The notes under the pieces were generated by a model, which had not been told where the DNA came from, searched no databases, and saw nothing but the letters and a program-made list of their open reading frames with translations. The position numbers and the translations under genes are program-made. Positions 44,703 through 53,043 of a stretch of 64,000 nucleotides of DNA are shown piece by piece (position 1 is the stretch's first letter; every line of letters begins with the position of its first letter). Source of the stretch: Paenibacillus taichungensis (GTDB lineage: Bacteria; Bacillota; Bacilli; Paenibacillales; Paenibacillaceae); assembly GCF_013359905.1 (NCBI RefSeq), contig NZ_JABMCC010000115.1, positions 434,001 through 498,000 of the forward strand. Reading direction: 5' to 3'.

Positions 44703-44732
44703 TGAATAAACTTTTTTCTTAACGACATACTA
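44703..44732 (+). promoter_or_regulatory. Sigma-G-type (forespore) promoter of ger operon
   Basis: TGAATA (44703-44708), 17 bases, CATACTA (44726-44732). This matches the sigma-G pattern known for B. subtilis germinant-receptor operons, 22 bases before the first ger gene. Confidence 0.75.
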
Positions 44733-44753
44733 CTTCAGAAGAGGTGGTAAATT

Positions 44754-46100
44754 TTGCAGCGAATCCATGAACAAGATCTTCACGAGTTAGAGAAGCAACT
44801 CTATGATCGTTTCGAAAAGAGCACGGATTTCAGTAATAAAGACGTGCTTATCGCTAATCAGAAATTCAGAGCATACTTCGTGAAAACGCTAGTTGATCTT
44901 CCAATAACGTTGTCCACAATAAATCAAGCGGCAAGTGGTAATGAGAACGAAACTTTTCTGAAAATGTTCAGTCCTTTTGAAGAAGAAGCATCCATGTCAT
45001 TGGACGAACTATGCAACAATCTCCTGCATGGAAAACTGGTGTTGTTCAGCACAAAAGGATTAGCAGCAGTCATTGAACCGGAACATCCTGGAATTTCACG
45101 ATCCGTAAGCTCGCCAGAGAGCGAGAATCCCCTTCAATCCGCGTTCGATGCTTTTACAGAAGATATTGATAAAAATATAGGTTTGCTGCGAAAAAAAATG
45201 ATATCCGACCAGTTGGTAATTGAAAGCAGAGAGACTGGGACCCAGTCGACCAAGAAAATTGCCATGGTGTATTTGGAGGGAGTAGCCCAAACCAAAGTTA
45301 TTGCGGCAATTCGGGACAAATTGGAACAAAATAAGGACAAGGAACTGACTACGGTAAGGGACCTGCTTAGTATACTGGGGCATCCGAAATTCTCCATAAC
45401 ACCAACGTATATCTCTTCGGAGTTACCTGGGGAGATGGTACAGAATCTGATGAATGGTAAAGTGGTTATACTGCTTGACCAATATTCGTTTGCATTTGCT
45501 TTTCCTGCGATTATAACGGATTTGTGGTCAACAACGTTGGACGTCAACTATCCGTATCTATTCCAGGTGTTTTTGCGAACCATTCGAGCGATTGGTGCAC
45601 TTTTGGCTATCACACTTCCAGGTCTATACATTGTGCTTAATTCGGTAAACCCCGAACTGTTGCGAATTCAGTTAGCCATCACGGTTGCCAAGAGCAGGGA
45701 AGGAGTTCCTTATCCTTCATTAATCGAAATGCTTTTAGTTATGCTGCTTTTGGAGATGATTATCGAAGCTACCATTCGACTACCAAAGAATATCGGACCC
45801 ACTATTACTATGATTGGCGGTATTCTGTTGGGACAAGCCATTGTTCAGGCCAAACTCGTCAGCAATCTATTAATTATTATTCTGGTTGCCTCAGCAATTG
45901 CCAACTTTGTATTGGCAGGCTACATGAATACAACGGGTATACGAATGTACAAATACGTTGTCATGCTTATCAGTTCCTTTTTTGGCATATGGGGTCTTGA
46001 GGCAGCGATGATTTGGATTATATTGTATTTTTCCTCGTTGAGTACTTGCTCCGTTCCTTACTTAAGTTTAAGTGTGAAAGGAAAGGCCCCGGATGAATAA
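44754..46100 (+). CDS. GerA-type spore germination protein (A subunit)
   Basis: 448 residues from a TTG at 44754 (AGAGGTGG upstream). The N-terminal soluble domain (1-265) has the GerA features (KIAMVYLEGVAQTKVIAAIRDKL), followed by membrane helices with GALLAITLPGLYIVL and PSLIEMLLVMLLLEMIIEATIRLP. GerA proteins are usually somewhat longer, mainly from extra C-terminal residues. It acts in the inner membrane of the spore as part of a germinant receptor with the B and C subunits that follow, overlapping B by 8 bases. Confidence 0.93.
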   Translation: MQRIHEQDLHELEKQLYDRFEKSTDFSNKDVLIANQKFRAYFVKTLVDLPITLSTINQAASGNENETFLKMFSPFEEEASMSLDELCNNLLHGKLVLFSTKGLAAVIEPEHPGISRSVSSPESENPLQSAFDAFTEDIDKNIGLLRKKMISDQLVIESRETGTQSTKKIAMVYLEGVAQTKVIAAIRDKLEQNKDKELTTVRDLLSILGHPKFSITPTYISSELPGEMVQNLMNGKVVILLDQYSFAFAFPAIITDLWSTTLDVNYPYLFQVFLRTIRAIGALLAITLPGLYIVLNSVNPELLRIQLAITVAKSREGVPYPSLIEMLLVMLLLEMIIEATIRLPKNIGPTITMIGGILLGQAIVQAKLVSNLLIIILVASAIANFVLAGYMNTTGIRMYKYVVMLISSFFGIWGLEAAMIWIILYFSSLSTCSVPYLSLSVKGKAPDE

Positions 46101-47163
46101 AGCTCAGATTCTAACCATGTTTGTTCTGCTTCACCTCGCTTCAATCTTTGCCATCTTCCCAGAACGGATTATTTCTGCAACTTCAAAAGGACACTGGGAA
46201 GCCATAACGATCCTCTTTTTGGCAGAGTTACTGATTCTATGGATGTACTTAAAAGCGTTATCGCAATTTCCAGGAAAAACAGTGGTGGACATCTGTAATG
46301 AATCACTAGGCAAATGGGTAACTAGACTGATCGTTCTGCCGATGTTGATCTTCCTATATATCGAGCTTCTATTACTTATGTATTTTCAGTCTGTCGAAAT
46401 CAAAGCTGTATTACTACAGAGAACACCGCCAGCAGCTACATCCGCTCTCTTTATCGTTCTGTGTTTCTATGCTGTTTGGAAGGGACTTGAGGTAATGATC
46501 CGGGCCAGCATCGGATTGTGTATTCTCTTGATGCCATTCATTTTTTTCTCCATGATGATCAGCATCCAGAATTTCAGAATCAGCTATATTTTTCCGATTT
46601 GGGATAGTGGAATGTCGTTTTTCTCCAATTCGGATTTCTATGTATGTACGGTCATTTCAGCCGGTTTTTTATTCCTTGGCATGATTCCCTCCAAACAGCG
46701 GCTTAGTTTTGGCAAAGCAGCTGCAGCGGTTGGTATCATTTTTGTATTTGCTTTGGGATCCGTATATGTTCCGCTTCTTGTATTCGGACAGGAAACAGTA
46801 ATCCATCTGCAATATCCCATGCTCATGGCCTCGGATACCATTGATCTGGAGTGGGTTGTATTTGACTGGCTTCCAAGCTTCTACGTGGTAGCCTCCAGTG
46901 CGCTGGGTGTTCTAAAGGTTTCCGTTTTACTCTGGATTCTGGTGTCCCTATTGAATCAGTTATTTATGCCGAAAATCAATCGATTATGGGTTCTTTCCGT
47001 GGTGTGCTTCACCTTGTACGTGTTCAGTCTCATGATACCGGATGTCAACGCATTGAATTCTTACCTGTACGTGAATTCTTTCTTTTGCCTTTATAGCGTG
47101 ATCGGTTTTCCCATCATTGTATTCCTCGCCGCGCAATGGCAGCGAAAGAAGGTGAGTACGTGA
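46093..47163 (+). CDS. GerB-type germination permease subunit
   Basis: 356 residues; AAAGGCCCCGG precedes the ATG inside the end of the A gene. About ten predicted helices in the amino acid/polyamine transporter fold of GerB/spore permeases; opening AQILTMFVLLHLASIFAIFPER. It is thought to bind the germinant and form the ion-conducting part of the receptor. Overlaps the C-subunit gene by 4 bases. Confidence 0.92.
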   Translation: MNKAQILTMFVLLHLASIFAIFPERIISATSKGHWEAITILFLAELLILWMYLKALSQFPGKTVVDICNESLGKWVTRLIVLPMLIFLYIELLLLMYFQSVEIKAVLLQRTPPAATSALFIVLCFYAVWKGLEVMIRASIGLCILLMPFIFFSMMISIQNFRISYIFPIWDSGMSFFSNSDFYVCTVISAGFLFLGMIPSKQRLSFGKAAAAVGIIFVFALGSVYVPLLVFGQETVIHLQYPMLMASDTIDLEWVVFDWLPSFYVVASSALGVLKVSVLLWILVSLLNQLFMPKINRLWVLSVVCFTLYVFSLMIPDVNALNSYLYVNSFFCLYSVIGFPIIVFLAAQWQRKKVST

Positions 47164-48254
47164 ACAAGCGTACCTTTAAGACTCTGATTGTAGCCCTGTC
47201 TATGATGATGTTATTTTCGGGATGTTGGGATACCAAGGATATTAACAAACAATATCTGCCTGTTGTCATGGGCGTGGGGAAAGGGAAAACGGAAAAATAC
47301 AGGATCATTCTCCAGATACCCGATGCATCAGGCAAAACTCAAATTCTTGATAAAGAATCGAAATCCATCAGCAAAGCGATCGATTTGATACGTACGGATT
47401 CGGAAAAAAGCATCGAATTGGTACATCTGAGGTTGTTGCTAATCGACAGAGAGGTTGCAGAACAAGGGATAGATAACATCATCAATTTTGCTGTGAGAGC
47501 GAATGATATTTCGATCAAGGGTCTGGTAGGGGTCATTGACGGTGATTTTGAGAAGACGATGTATCATCAAATCTCGCCAACACCTGAAATTTCTTCCTAC
47601 GACTTCTTTAGCCAGGACGCCGGGTGGACGCCCAATCAATCCATCGTTCGAATATGGGAAGCCTATCAAAACCAAAATTCATATACGGAAGACATGGCTA
47701 TCCCAATGCTCAAAAACGGTGATCGAACCTTATTCACTTTTAAAGGCACGGCCGTGATGCGGGATGACCGCATGGTAGGAACGCTGAATCAGGAAGAGAC
47801 ACTTTTGTTTAATTTATTTAAAGGGAAATATTCAGGGGGAACCATTGAAGTGGCTCAGAATACAAGTGTTCTTATTCAAGACACCAAAATCAAACACAAG
47901 ACCTCCTGGTCGGAGAACGGCCCTTCCATCCTGACGGATATTCTTCTCAATGTGGTGATTACGGAAAGCCCTGAAGGTAAGGGTAACGCAGTGATTGAGA
48001 AGGAAATGAAGGAACAGATAAGCCAACAATTTAATGAAACGATAAAGAAGGTTCAATCCTTTAAATCGGATGTACTGGGTGTGGGCATGATATTCAGACC
48101 CCAACTGTCGGAGGGGAAATTAAAGGAATGGAAAACCAAGTGGTTTCCGAAGTTGGAGCAAAAGATTAATGTTCGTGTTAACGTTCTGAACGAAATTTAT
48201 TTTAAAGAAAATGCCAACGATAATGAGAGTCAGGGGAAAATGTTAAAAAAATAG
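47160..48254 (+). CDS. GerC-type germination lipoprotein
   Basis: 364 residues from a GTG at 47160 (AAGGTGAG upstream), whose GTGA overlaps the previous stop; an ATG at 47136 is inside the preceding gene and without a site. Lipobox FSGC (Cys22), then CWDTKDINK, the family hallmark, and LPVVMGVGKGKTEKYRIILQIPDASG. The Ger(x)C domains run to the end. The lipid-anchored subunit sits on the outer face of the spore inner membrane. Last gene of the operon, with a terminator. Confidence 0.93.
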   Translation: MNKRTFKTLIVALSMMMLFSGCWDTKDINKQYLPVVMGVGKGKTEKYRIILQIPDASGKTQILDKESKSISKAIDLIRTDSEKSIELVHLRLLLIDREVAEQGIDNIINFAVRANDISIKGLVGVIDGDFEKTMYHQISPTPEISSYDFFSQDAGWTPNQSIVRIWEAYQNQNSYTEDMAIPMLKNGDRTLFTFKGTAVMRDDRMVGTLNQEETLLFNLFKGKYSGGTIEVAQNTSVLIQDTKIKHKTSWSENGPSILTDILLNVVITESPEGKGNAVIEKEMKEQISQQFNETIKKVQSFKSDVLGVGMIFRPQLSEGKLKEWKTKWFPKLEQKINVRVNVLNEIYFKENANDNESQGKMLKK

Positions 48255-48305
48255 TTTAGCATTGTTAACTCCGTTTTAAGTGAGGGAAATGCTATATCGT
48301 TATGG

Positions 48306-48331
48306 AGTCGCCCAGGTGGCGACTTTTTTTA
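48306..48331 (+). terminator. Terminator of ger operon
   Basis: AGTCGCC / GGCGACT stem, loop CAGGT, then seven T. The same stem recurs at 52275, 61633 and 63266. Confidence 0.9.
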
Positions 48332-48578
48332 TAATATCAGAAAGGGTCAGCATGGCGTTTTATTTATGAAAGATTCAGTTCCAATATCTTATTTACTTGC
48401 TCTTCCATTCCCGTAAAAAACAATATGGCTAAGGAGCAATGAAATTAAGCATTCTGAGATTGGATAACTCCTCGTAAAATAACATATCGCAGCTCTTACG
48501 ATTATTAGGGCGGGTTAAGGGGATAACTGTTAATTGGAGAAAATCATTCACAATATATAGCTGTAAAGGAGCGGGATC
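48332..48578 (+). other. Intergenic stretch without a recognisable gene
   Basis: The gap from the gerC stop (48254) to the methyltransferase start (48579) is over 300 bases. Apart from the terminator I find only short frames under 20 codons, no ribosome site with a following frame, and no clear promoter or RNA motif. A remnant of a lost gene cannot be excluded. Confidence 0.5.
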
Positions 48579-49304
48579 ATGTCCTTCTTTAGAACACTAT
48601 CCGTACGGGCAAAGGAAGACGAATTGATGGATGATTTCTCCATGGGGGGAGAAGAATTGAGCGAAGCGCTCAAACATTTGAGACGGCTAAACAAAATATT
48701 TGCTGCTCCCGCTCCAACCCGTGCAGGGGTGGAGAAGTTATGGAAAGCGATTGGCCGACCAACTAAGCTGACCCTTCTGGATGTGGGAGCAGGTTCAGGC
48801 GATGTAAACCAGAAGTTATTGCGCTGGGCGGACCAGAAGGGCGTTAAGCTTGAGATTACTCTGGTTGATCTGACAGAGGAGGCATGTGAGGAAGCGAGAA
48901 ACCTTTTCCGGAATGAACCGAGAATCAAGGTTCGACGTGCCGATGTCAGGGAATTACCGGATGCCTCAGCAGACATCGTGACTGGCTCGCAATTTGTCCA
49001 TCATTTTGAAGGAAAGCAACTCGTGGAGATGGTCTCGCATATGCTGCGTGCCTCCAAATATGGCGTTGTCATTAACGATATCCATCGGCATCCCATATCT
49101 TATGCGGCTGTCTGGGTAACCACTCGAATAATCTCACGCAATCGGTATATTCGTCATGATGGACCGCTGTCTGTTGCAAAAGGCTTCACGGGAAGGGATT
49201 GGCGAGAATTGAAACAGCAGTTGAACCATGACACGCTGACCTATGAATGGAAACCATTGTTCCGCTATTCTGTCGTGATACCCCATCATGGGACGTTATC
49301 ATAA
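48579..49304 (+). CDS. Class I methyltransferase, type III PKS-associated kind
   Basis: 241 residues; AAAGGAGCGGG precedes the ATG. SAM motif I is LLDVGAGSGDVNQKLL (about 67-82), then LVDLTEEACEEAR and the FVHHFEG block. The N-terminus (ELMDDFSMGGEELSEALKHLRRLN) is like that of methyltransferases encoded beside type III polyketide synthases in bacilli. Here the polyketide synthase is not present, but the FAD reductase that usually follows is. Probably a small aromatic or quinone-like molecule is methylated; inference from gene order. Confidence 0.85.
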   Translation: MSFFRTLSVRAKEDELMDDFSMGGEELSEALKHLRRLNKIFAAPAPTRAGVEKLWKAIGRPTKLTLLDVGAGSGDVNQKLLRWADQKGVKLEITLVDLTEEACEEARNLFRNEPRIKVRRADVRELPDASADIVTGSQFVHHFEGKQLVEMVSHMLRASKYGVVINDIHRHPISYAAVWVTTRIISRNRYIRHDGPLSVAKGFTGRDWRELKQQLNHDTLTYEWKPLFRYSVVIPHHGTLS

Positions 49305-49362
49305 CATCATTACATCAATAGGCAGTTATCTTAAATGGACAATGAAAGGCGGGTGTTCTTAC

Positions 49363-50517
49363 GTGTCTACATCAATGGATGCCATAGTCATCGGAGCGGG
49401 AATTGCTGGCAGTACCTGTGCGTTGCAGCTTGCCAGGCAAGGGCATCGGACACTACTGCTGGATCGGCAAGAATTTCCACGTCACAAAACATGCGGTGAA
49501 TTTATGTCGCCTGAGACAACGGAGATGCTGGATTATTTGGGGATTAACCTTAGTGAACAAAAGATAAAGCCGAGTACCTTGGACCATGCCAAGATTATTA
49601 TGCCTCAGGGCGGGGAGATCGTGGCACCTTTGCCAGGATTGGCCTATGGCATTAGCAGATATGAGCTGGATCGGATTTTACACGAGCAGGCCACAGCTGC
49701 AGGCGTTGAGATCGTTACGAGGGCAACGATAACCAACATTCAGCAGTTAGATGATTATAGTTATGAAGTCGAAGCCAAACAAGGAAATGAGCGGATTCAT
49801 TATAGTGCAAAAACCGTTATCGGAGCCCATGGCTCGAAGAAGCTGAGGGGGATGACCTCGCCAGCAGAGCTGCGGGATAAAACAGCATATGTTGGTGTCA
49901 AATCGCACTATCGGGGGATCACCATCCCGCAACGGGTAGAGTTATATTTTTGCAAGGGAGGGTATGTCGGCATTTCACCGATTGAGGAGGGTATCGCAAA
50001 TGTAGCTGCATTGCTGACACTTGATACGGTGCGGGGAAGCGGCAAGTCTGTAGAGGATATTTTGCAGTCTGCTTCCTTGACTAACGAAAGATTGGCAGCG
50101 AGGCTAGCCGAGGGAAGACCAGTTCAAGGAACACAGGTCTCGATTGCACCACTCCATCTATCCAATGTTCCTGAACCGTGGTCCCAATATCCTCATATTG
50201 GGGATGCCATGCTGATGATCCCTCCTTTGTGTGGTGACGGGATGTCTATTGCGCTTCGTTCCTCATTGCTGTGTGCTGAATGGACTGACAGGTATCTTCA
50301 AAGGAAGATCAGCTTTGCGCAGTGGCAGCACGAGTATTCGAAGGAAGCCAATCTTGATTTCTCCCGACTGCTCCGGCGTGCACGACGGATTCAAAAGCTG
50401 GCTTTTGCCAAAACGAATAAATTCTATCCTGGTTTGGCCCGCATGGTCCCTGGTCTGGCGACTTATCTGGTGAAGGCAACACGGTTATCGGAAATTAATC
50501 TTGTCCACCGATCATAG
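49363..50517 (+). CDS. FAD-dependent oxidoreductase (geranylgeranyl reductase/hydroxylase type)
   Basis: 384 residues from a GTG at 49363 (AAAGGCGGG upstream); longer frames from 49288 or 49342 lack a site. FAD motif AIVIGAGIAGSTCALQLARQG (about 7-27), then RHKTCGEFMSPE, the element of the geranylgeranyl-reductase branch, and MLMIPPLCGDGMSIALRSS with the second FAD-contacting GDG. It is in line with the methyltransferase and would reduce or hydroxylate the same product. The C-terminal ARMVPGLATYLVKATR helix may bind membrane. Confidence 0.85.
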   Translation: MSTSMDAIVIGAGIAGSTCALQLARQGHRTLLLDRQEFPRHKTCGEFMSPETTEMLDYLGINLSEQKIKPSTLDHAKIIMPQGGEIVAPLPGLAYGISRYELDRILHEQATAAGVEIVTRATITNIQQLDDYSYEVEAKQGNERIHYSAKTVIGAHGSKKLRGMTSPAELRDKTAYVGVKSHYRGITIPQRVELYFCKGGYVGISPIEEGIANVAALLTLDTVRGSGKSVEDILQSASLTNERLAARLAEGRPVQGTQVSIAPLHLSNVPEPWSQYPHIGDAMLMIPPLCGDGMSIALRSSLLCAEWTDRYLQRKISFAQWQHEYSKEANLDFSRLLRRARRIQKLAFAKTNKFYPGLARMVPGLATYLVKATRLSEINLVHRS

Positions 50518-50617
50518 ATGGCAGCAAAGTGACATCCATAAAGTGAAATCCGTAGGAGTATGGGGCGGCTTATGTCAGCCTCTTTTTGTTGTTTCTCTGC
50601 CAATTTTGTCGAGACCG

Positions 50618-50646
50618 TTTAGAAATCTGCCAAATACTCGTATAAT
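50618..50646 (+). promoter_or_regulatory. Promoter of aminotransferase gene
   Basis: TTTAGA (50618-50623), 17 bases, perfect TATAAT (50641-50646), about 60 bases before the start codon. Confidence 0.6.
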
Positions 50647-50708
50647 AGAATCTAATTGTAGTTATAGAGACAAGAGTCTGATTTGAATTCGGGAGGCATT
50701 ATTTTAAG

Positions 50709-51893
50709 ATGAACTATTCATTTTCCAACCGGATTGCTGCATTACAGCCATCCATCATTCGCGAGATTCTGAAGGCTTCTTCGGGTCAAAATGTAATTCC
50801 GTTCTCTGCGGGAAATCCCGCTCCGGAGACTTTCCCTATTGAGGCCATTCGCACATTCACCCAATCAATTCTGGAACAGGACCCGGTAACAGCACTGCAA
50901 TACGGAATTACCGAAGGTTATGCCCCACTGCGGGATACATTGACTACACATCTGAAGACAGGCTTTGACACAGGCAAAGCATCGGATGAACTGTTCATCG
51001 TGTCTGGAGCACAACAAGGAATTGAACTCGCATGTAAAGTATTCTGTAATGAAGGGGATACGATTATCTGTGAGAGCCCAAGCTTTATCGGTTCACTGAA
51101 CTCTTTCCGGGCTTCAGGAGCAAACCTGGTCGGCGTTCCGATGGAGACGGACGGTATGGATATCGGGAAGCTGGAACATGCCCTGCAAACCGAGCAGAAT
51201 GTAAAGCTGATCTATGTCATTCCGAGCTTCCAAAACCCTACAGGTTTTACCACCAGCCTGGAGAAACGCAAGGCGATCTATGATCTTGCCAAGAAGTATG
51301 GAGTCATGATTCTGGAAGATAATCCATACGGAGAACTTCGGTTTAGCGGAGAAGATGTAGCGACGATTAAGTCGATGGATGATGAAGGTCTGGTTATTTA
51401 CGTAGGCTCTTTCTCCAAGATTCTGTCCGCTGGCTTGCGTGTTGGTTATGTTCTGGCTCCTTCCGAGGTTGTTCAGAAGATGGTTGTTGCCAAACAGGGA
51501 GAGGATGTACATACAGCCATGCTGCCACAGATTCTGGCACACAAGTTCATGACTGAGTATAACTATGCAGAGCATATCAGCAGTATCCGTGCGATTTATC
51601 GCAGGAAGTCTGCCTTGATGATTGACAAGCTGCAGGAGCATATGGGTGAGTCCATTACCTTTACTCAACCGGATGGAGGGCTGTTCCTCTGGTGTGATTT
51701 GCCGGCTCATATCCCGATGCTGGATTATGCCAAAACAGCTGCTGCGGAAGGTGTAGCGGTTGTTCCGGGCACTGCTTTTCTCGTCGACGAGAACGAACCC
51801 TGCAATGCGATCAGACTTAATTTCTCAACACCTTCCGATGAGCAAATTGTGAAGGGCATCGAAATTCTGGGACAGGTTCTGCACAAATTCTAA
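50709..51893 (+). CDS. PLP-dependent aminotransferase (class I/II, LysN/AadAT-like)
   Basis: 394 residues; GGGAGGC precedes the ATG. Fold-type I: FSAGNPAPETFP, the substrate-side SGAQQGIELACK, IPSFQNPTGFT with the Asn that contacts PLP, EDNPYGEL with the Asp/Tyr pair, and the PLP-binding Lys237 in YVGSFSKILSAGLRVGY. This group acts on 2-aminoadipate, aromatic or branched amino acids. No HTH is fused to it, so it is not a MocR/GntR regulator. A small conserved gene follows 16 bases later. Confidence 0.92.
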   Translation: MNYSFSNRIAALQPSIIREILKASSGQNVIPFSAGNPAPETFPIEAIRTFTQSILEQDPVTALQYGITEGYAPLRDTLTTHLKTGFDTGKASDELFIVSGAQQGIELACKVFCNEGDTIICESPSFIGSLNSFRASGANLVGVPMETDGMDIGKLEHALQTEQNVKLIYVIPSFQNPTGFTTSLEKRKAIYDLAKKYGVMILEDNPYGELRFSGEDVATIKSMDDEGLVIYVGSFSKILSAGLRVGYVLAPSEVVQKMVVAKQGEDVHTAMLPQILAHKFMTEYNYAEHISSIRAIYRRKSALMIDKLQEHMGESITFTQPDGGLFLWCDLPAHIPMLDYAKTAAAEGVAVVPGTAFLVDENEPCNAIRLNFSTPSDEQIVKGIEILGQVLHKF

Positions 51894-51909
51894 TTGGAGG
51901 CATATTTTT

Positions 51910-52218
51910 ATGAATCAACGTTTTCGGATCACTCGATCCATGCAAGAAAATAACGAGGAGCAATCCATCTCCTTGGAAGAATGCAAACAGTATTTTGCAT
52001 CCAAACCCGACTTTACGTACTCACCTGTTCTTACCGTCCAGGGACCGGAGAGCGTCATGTCCATCGATGGGGATTTCTTCATGTGGGCGTATGAAAACCT
52101 GCAGATTCCATTTCGTCTGTATATGGGAGATCTGTATGTTGCCATTGTCAATGAAGCTGTTGTTCCGCAAATGATCAAGGTTGCTACGGATTTGCGAGCC
52201 GATGTGGTTGAAGGGTAA
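51910..52218 (+). CDS. Conserved hypothetical protein, likely co-transcribed with aminotransferase
   Basis: 102 residues; TTGGAGGC precedes the ATG by about 9 bases. Mixed alpha/beta, no membrane segment, with a two-strand core near the end (IPFRLYMGDLYVAIVNEAVVPQMIKVATDLRADVVEG). Reads like a small globular protein found next to aminotransferases in related bacilli, but I do not recognise a domain or function. It ends with a terminator, so it and the aminotransferase make a two-gene unit. Confidence 0.75.
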   Translation: MNQRFRITRSMQENNEEQSISLEECKQYFASKPDFTYSPVLTVQGPESVMSIDGDFFMWAYENLQIPFRLYMGDLYVAIVNEAVVPQMIKVATDLRADVVEG

Positions 52219-52273
52219 GCAGAGGCTTGGAATGAAATGCATCCGTCCAATTGTAACCATATAAGTGTCGGGA

Positions 52274-52298
52274 AAGTCGCCAATCTGGCGACTTTTTT
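52274..52298 (+). terminator. Terminator after aminotransferase unit
   Basis: AAGTCGCCA / TGGCGACTT stem with loop ATC and six T; same stem family as 48306. Confidence 0.92.
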
Positions 52299-52431
52299 GC
52301 TCTGAATCTATTCGTCAGTTTGCTTATTGAAATATTCAATCGATGGGGAATTGACGCTAAGGACCTGTTCGTGATAATTTATATAAATCACAAAATCCAA
52401 TAAATCCAATGAGGGAAAGGGGTTTTACGCA

Positions 52432-52935
52432 ATGTCGTCAATCGTGCTTGCAGCTGCCGAAGATATACGAAGCGAGGATTCGGAACTTTTAATCAAGGAG
52501 CTGAGCGAAGAACTGGGATTGTTATATGGCGGCGATGGTACAGCGGGATTTCAGCCGTCCGATGTGGAGACACCACGAGCAGCCTTTATTGTCGCGCGTT
52601 TGGATGGATATCCGGTAGGCTGCGGAGCTATCAGACCCCTTGATGATACATCCGTGGAGGTCAAGCGCATGTATACACGTTCGGATTTCCGTCGCAAGGG
52701 TGTGGCCCAGGCCATTCTCGCCGAAGCAGAGCGTCTAGCGCTAGAATTCGGCTACACCAATCTGAAGCTGCAAACTGGCCCCAAACAGCCTGAGGCGGCT
52801 GCCCTTTATGAAAGAGTTGGGTACTATCGGATACCGATTTTTCACGGGGACTGGGATCGAGTGCTTGCTTATCAAAAAGATCTGGTACTCAGTGAAACTC
52901 ACAGAAATGAACATTCTTCCTCATTGAACGCATAG
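52432..52935 (+). CDS. GNAT-family N-acetyltransferase
   Basis: 167 residues; GAAAGGGG precedes the ATG. Acetyl-CoA loop RSDFRRKGVAQAIL (about 84-97), with the preceding VEVKRMYT strand and a C-terminal KLQTGPKQPEAAALYERVGYY typical of the family. The N-terminus carries LLYGGDGTAGFQPSD, seen in a group acting on small amines or amino acids. No neighbour names the substrate. Confidence 0.9.
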   Translation: MSSIVLAAAEDIRSEDSELLIKELSEELGLLYGGDGTAGFQPSDVETPRAAFIVARLDGYPVGCGAIRPLDDTSVEVKRMYTRSDFRRKGVAQAILAEAERLALEFGYTNLKLQTGPKQPEAAALYERVGYYRIPIFHGDWDRVLAYQKDLVLSETHRNEHSSSLNA

Positions 52936-52947
52936 ATATCATTTATA

Positions 52948-53000
52948 AAAAAACGAACCGAAATCTCTTGTCAGCATCCAGAGATTTCGGTTCGTTTTTT
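52948..53000. terminator. Bidirectional terminator between convergent genes
   Basis: Perfect 21-bp arms (from AAAAAACGAACCG) with an 11-base loop; A-run on one side, T-run on the other, so it can end transcription both ways. A partial copy of one arm occurs at 56487. Confidence 0.92.
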
Positions 53001-53043
53001 TGGTGTGTGAAAAGCTAATGGATTCAAGAATAACGGAATTCCT

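Noticed and set aside
48332-48578. Possible remnant of a type III polyketide synthase
   Set aside because: Expected from the neighbouring tailoring genes, but no matching residues or long frame can be seen in any of the frames.
48548-48976. 142-codon minus-strand frame opposite the methyltransferase
   Set aside because: Antisense to a clear SAM-binding protein; low-complexity Ser/Arg-rich shadow.
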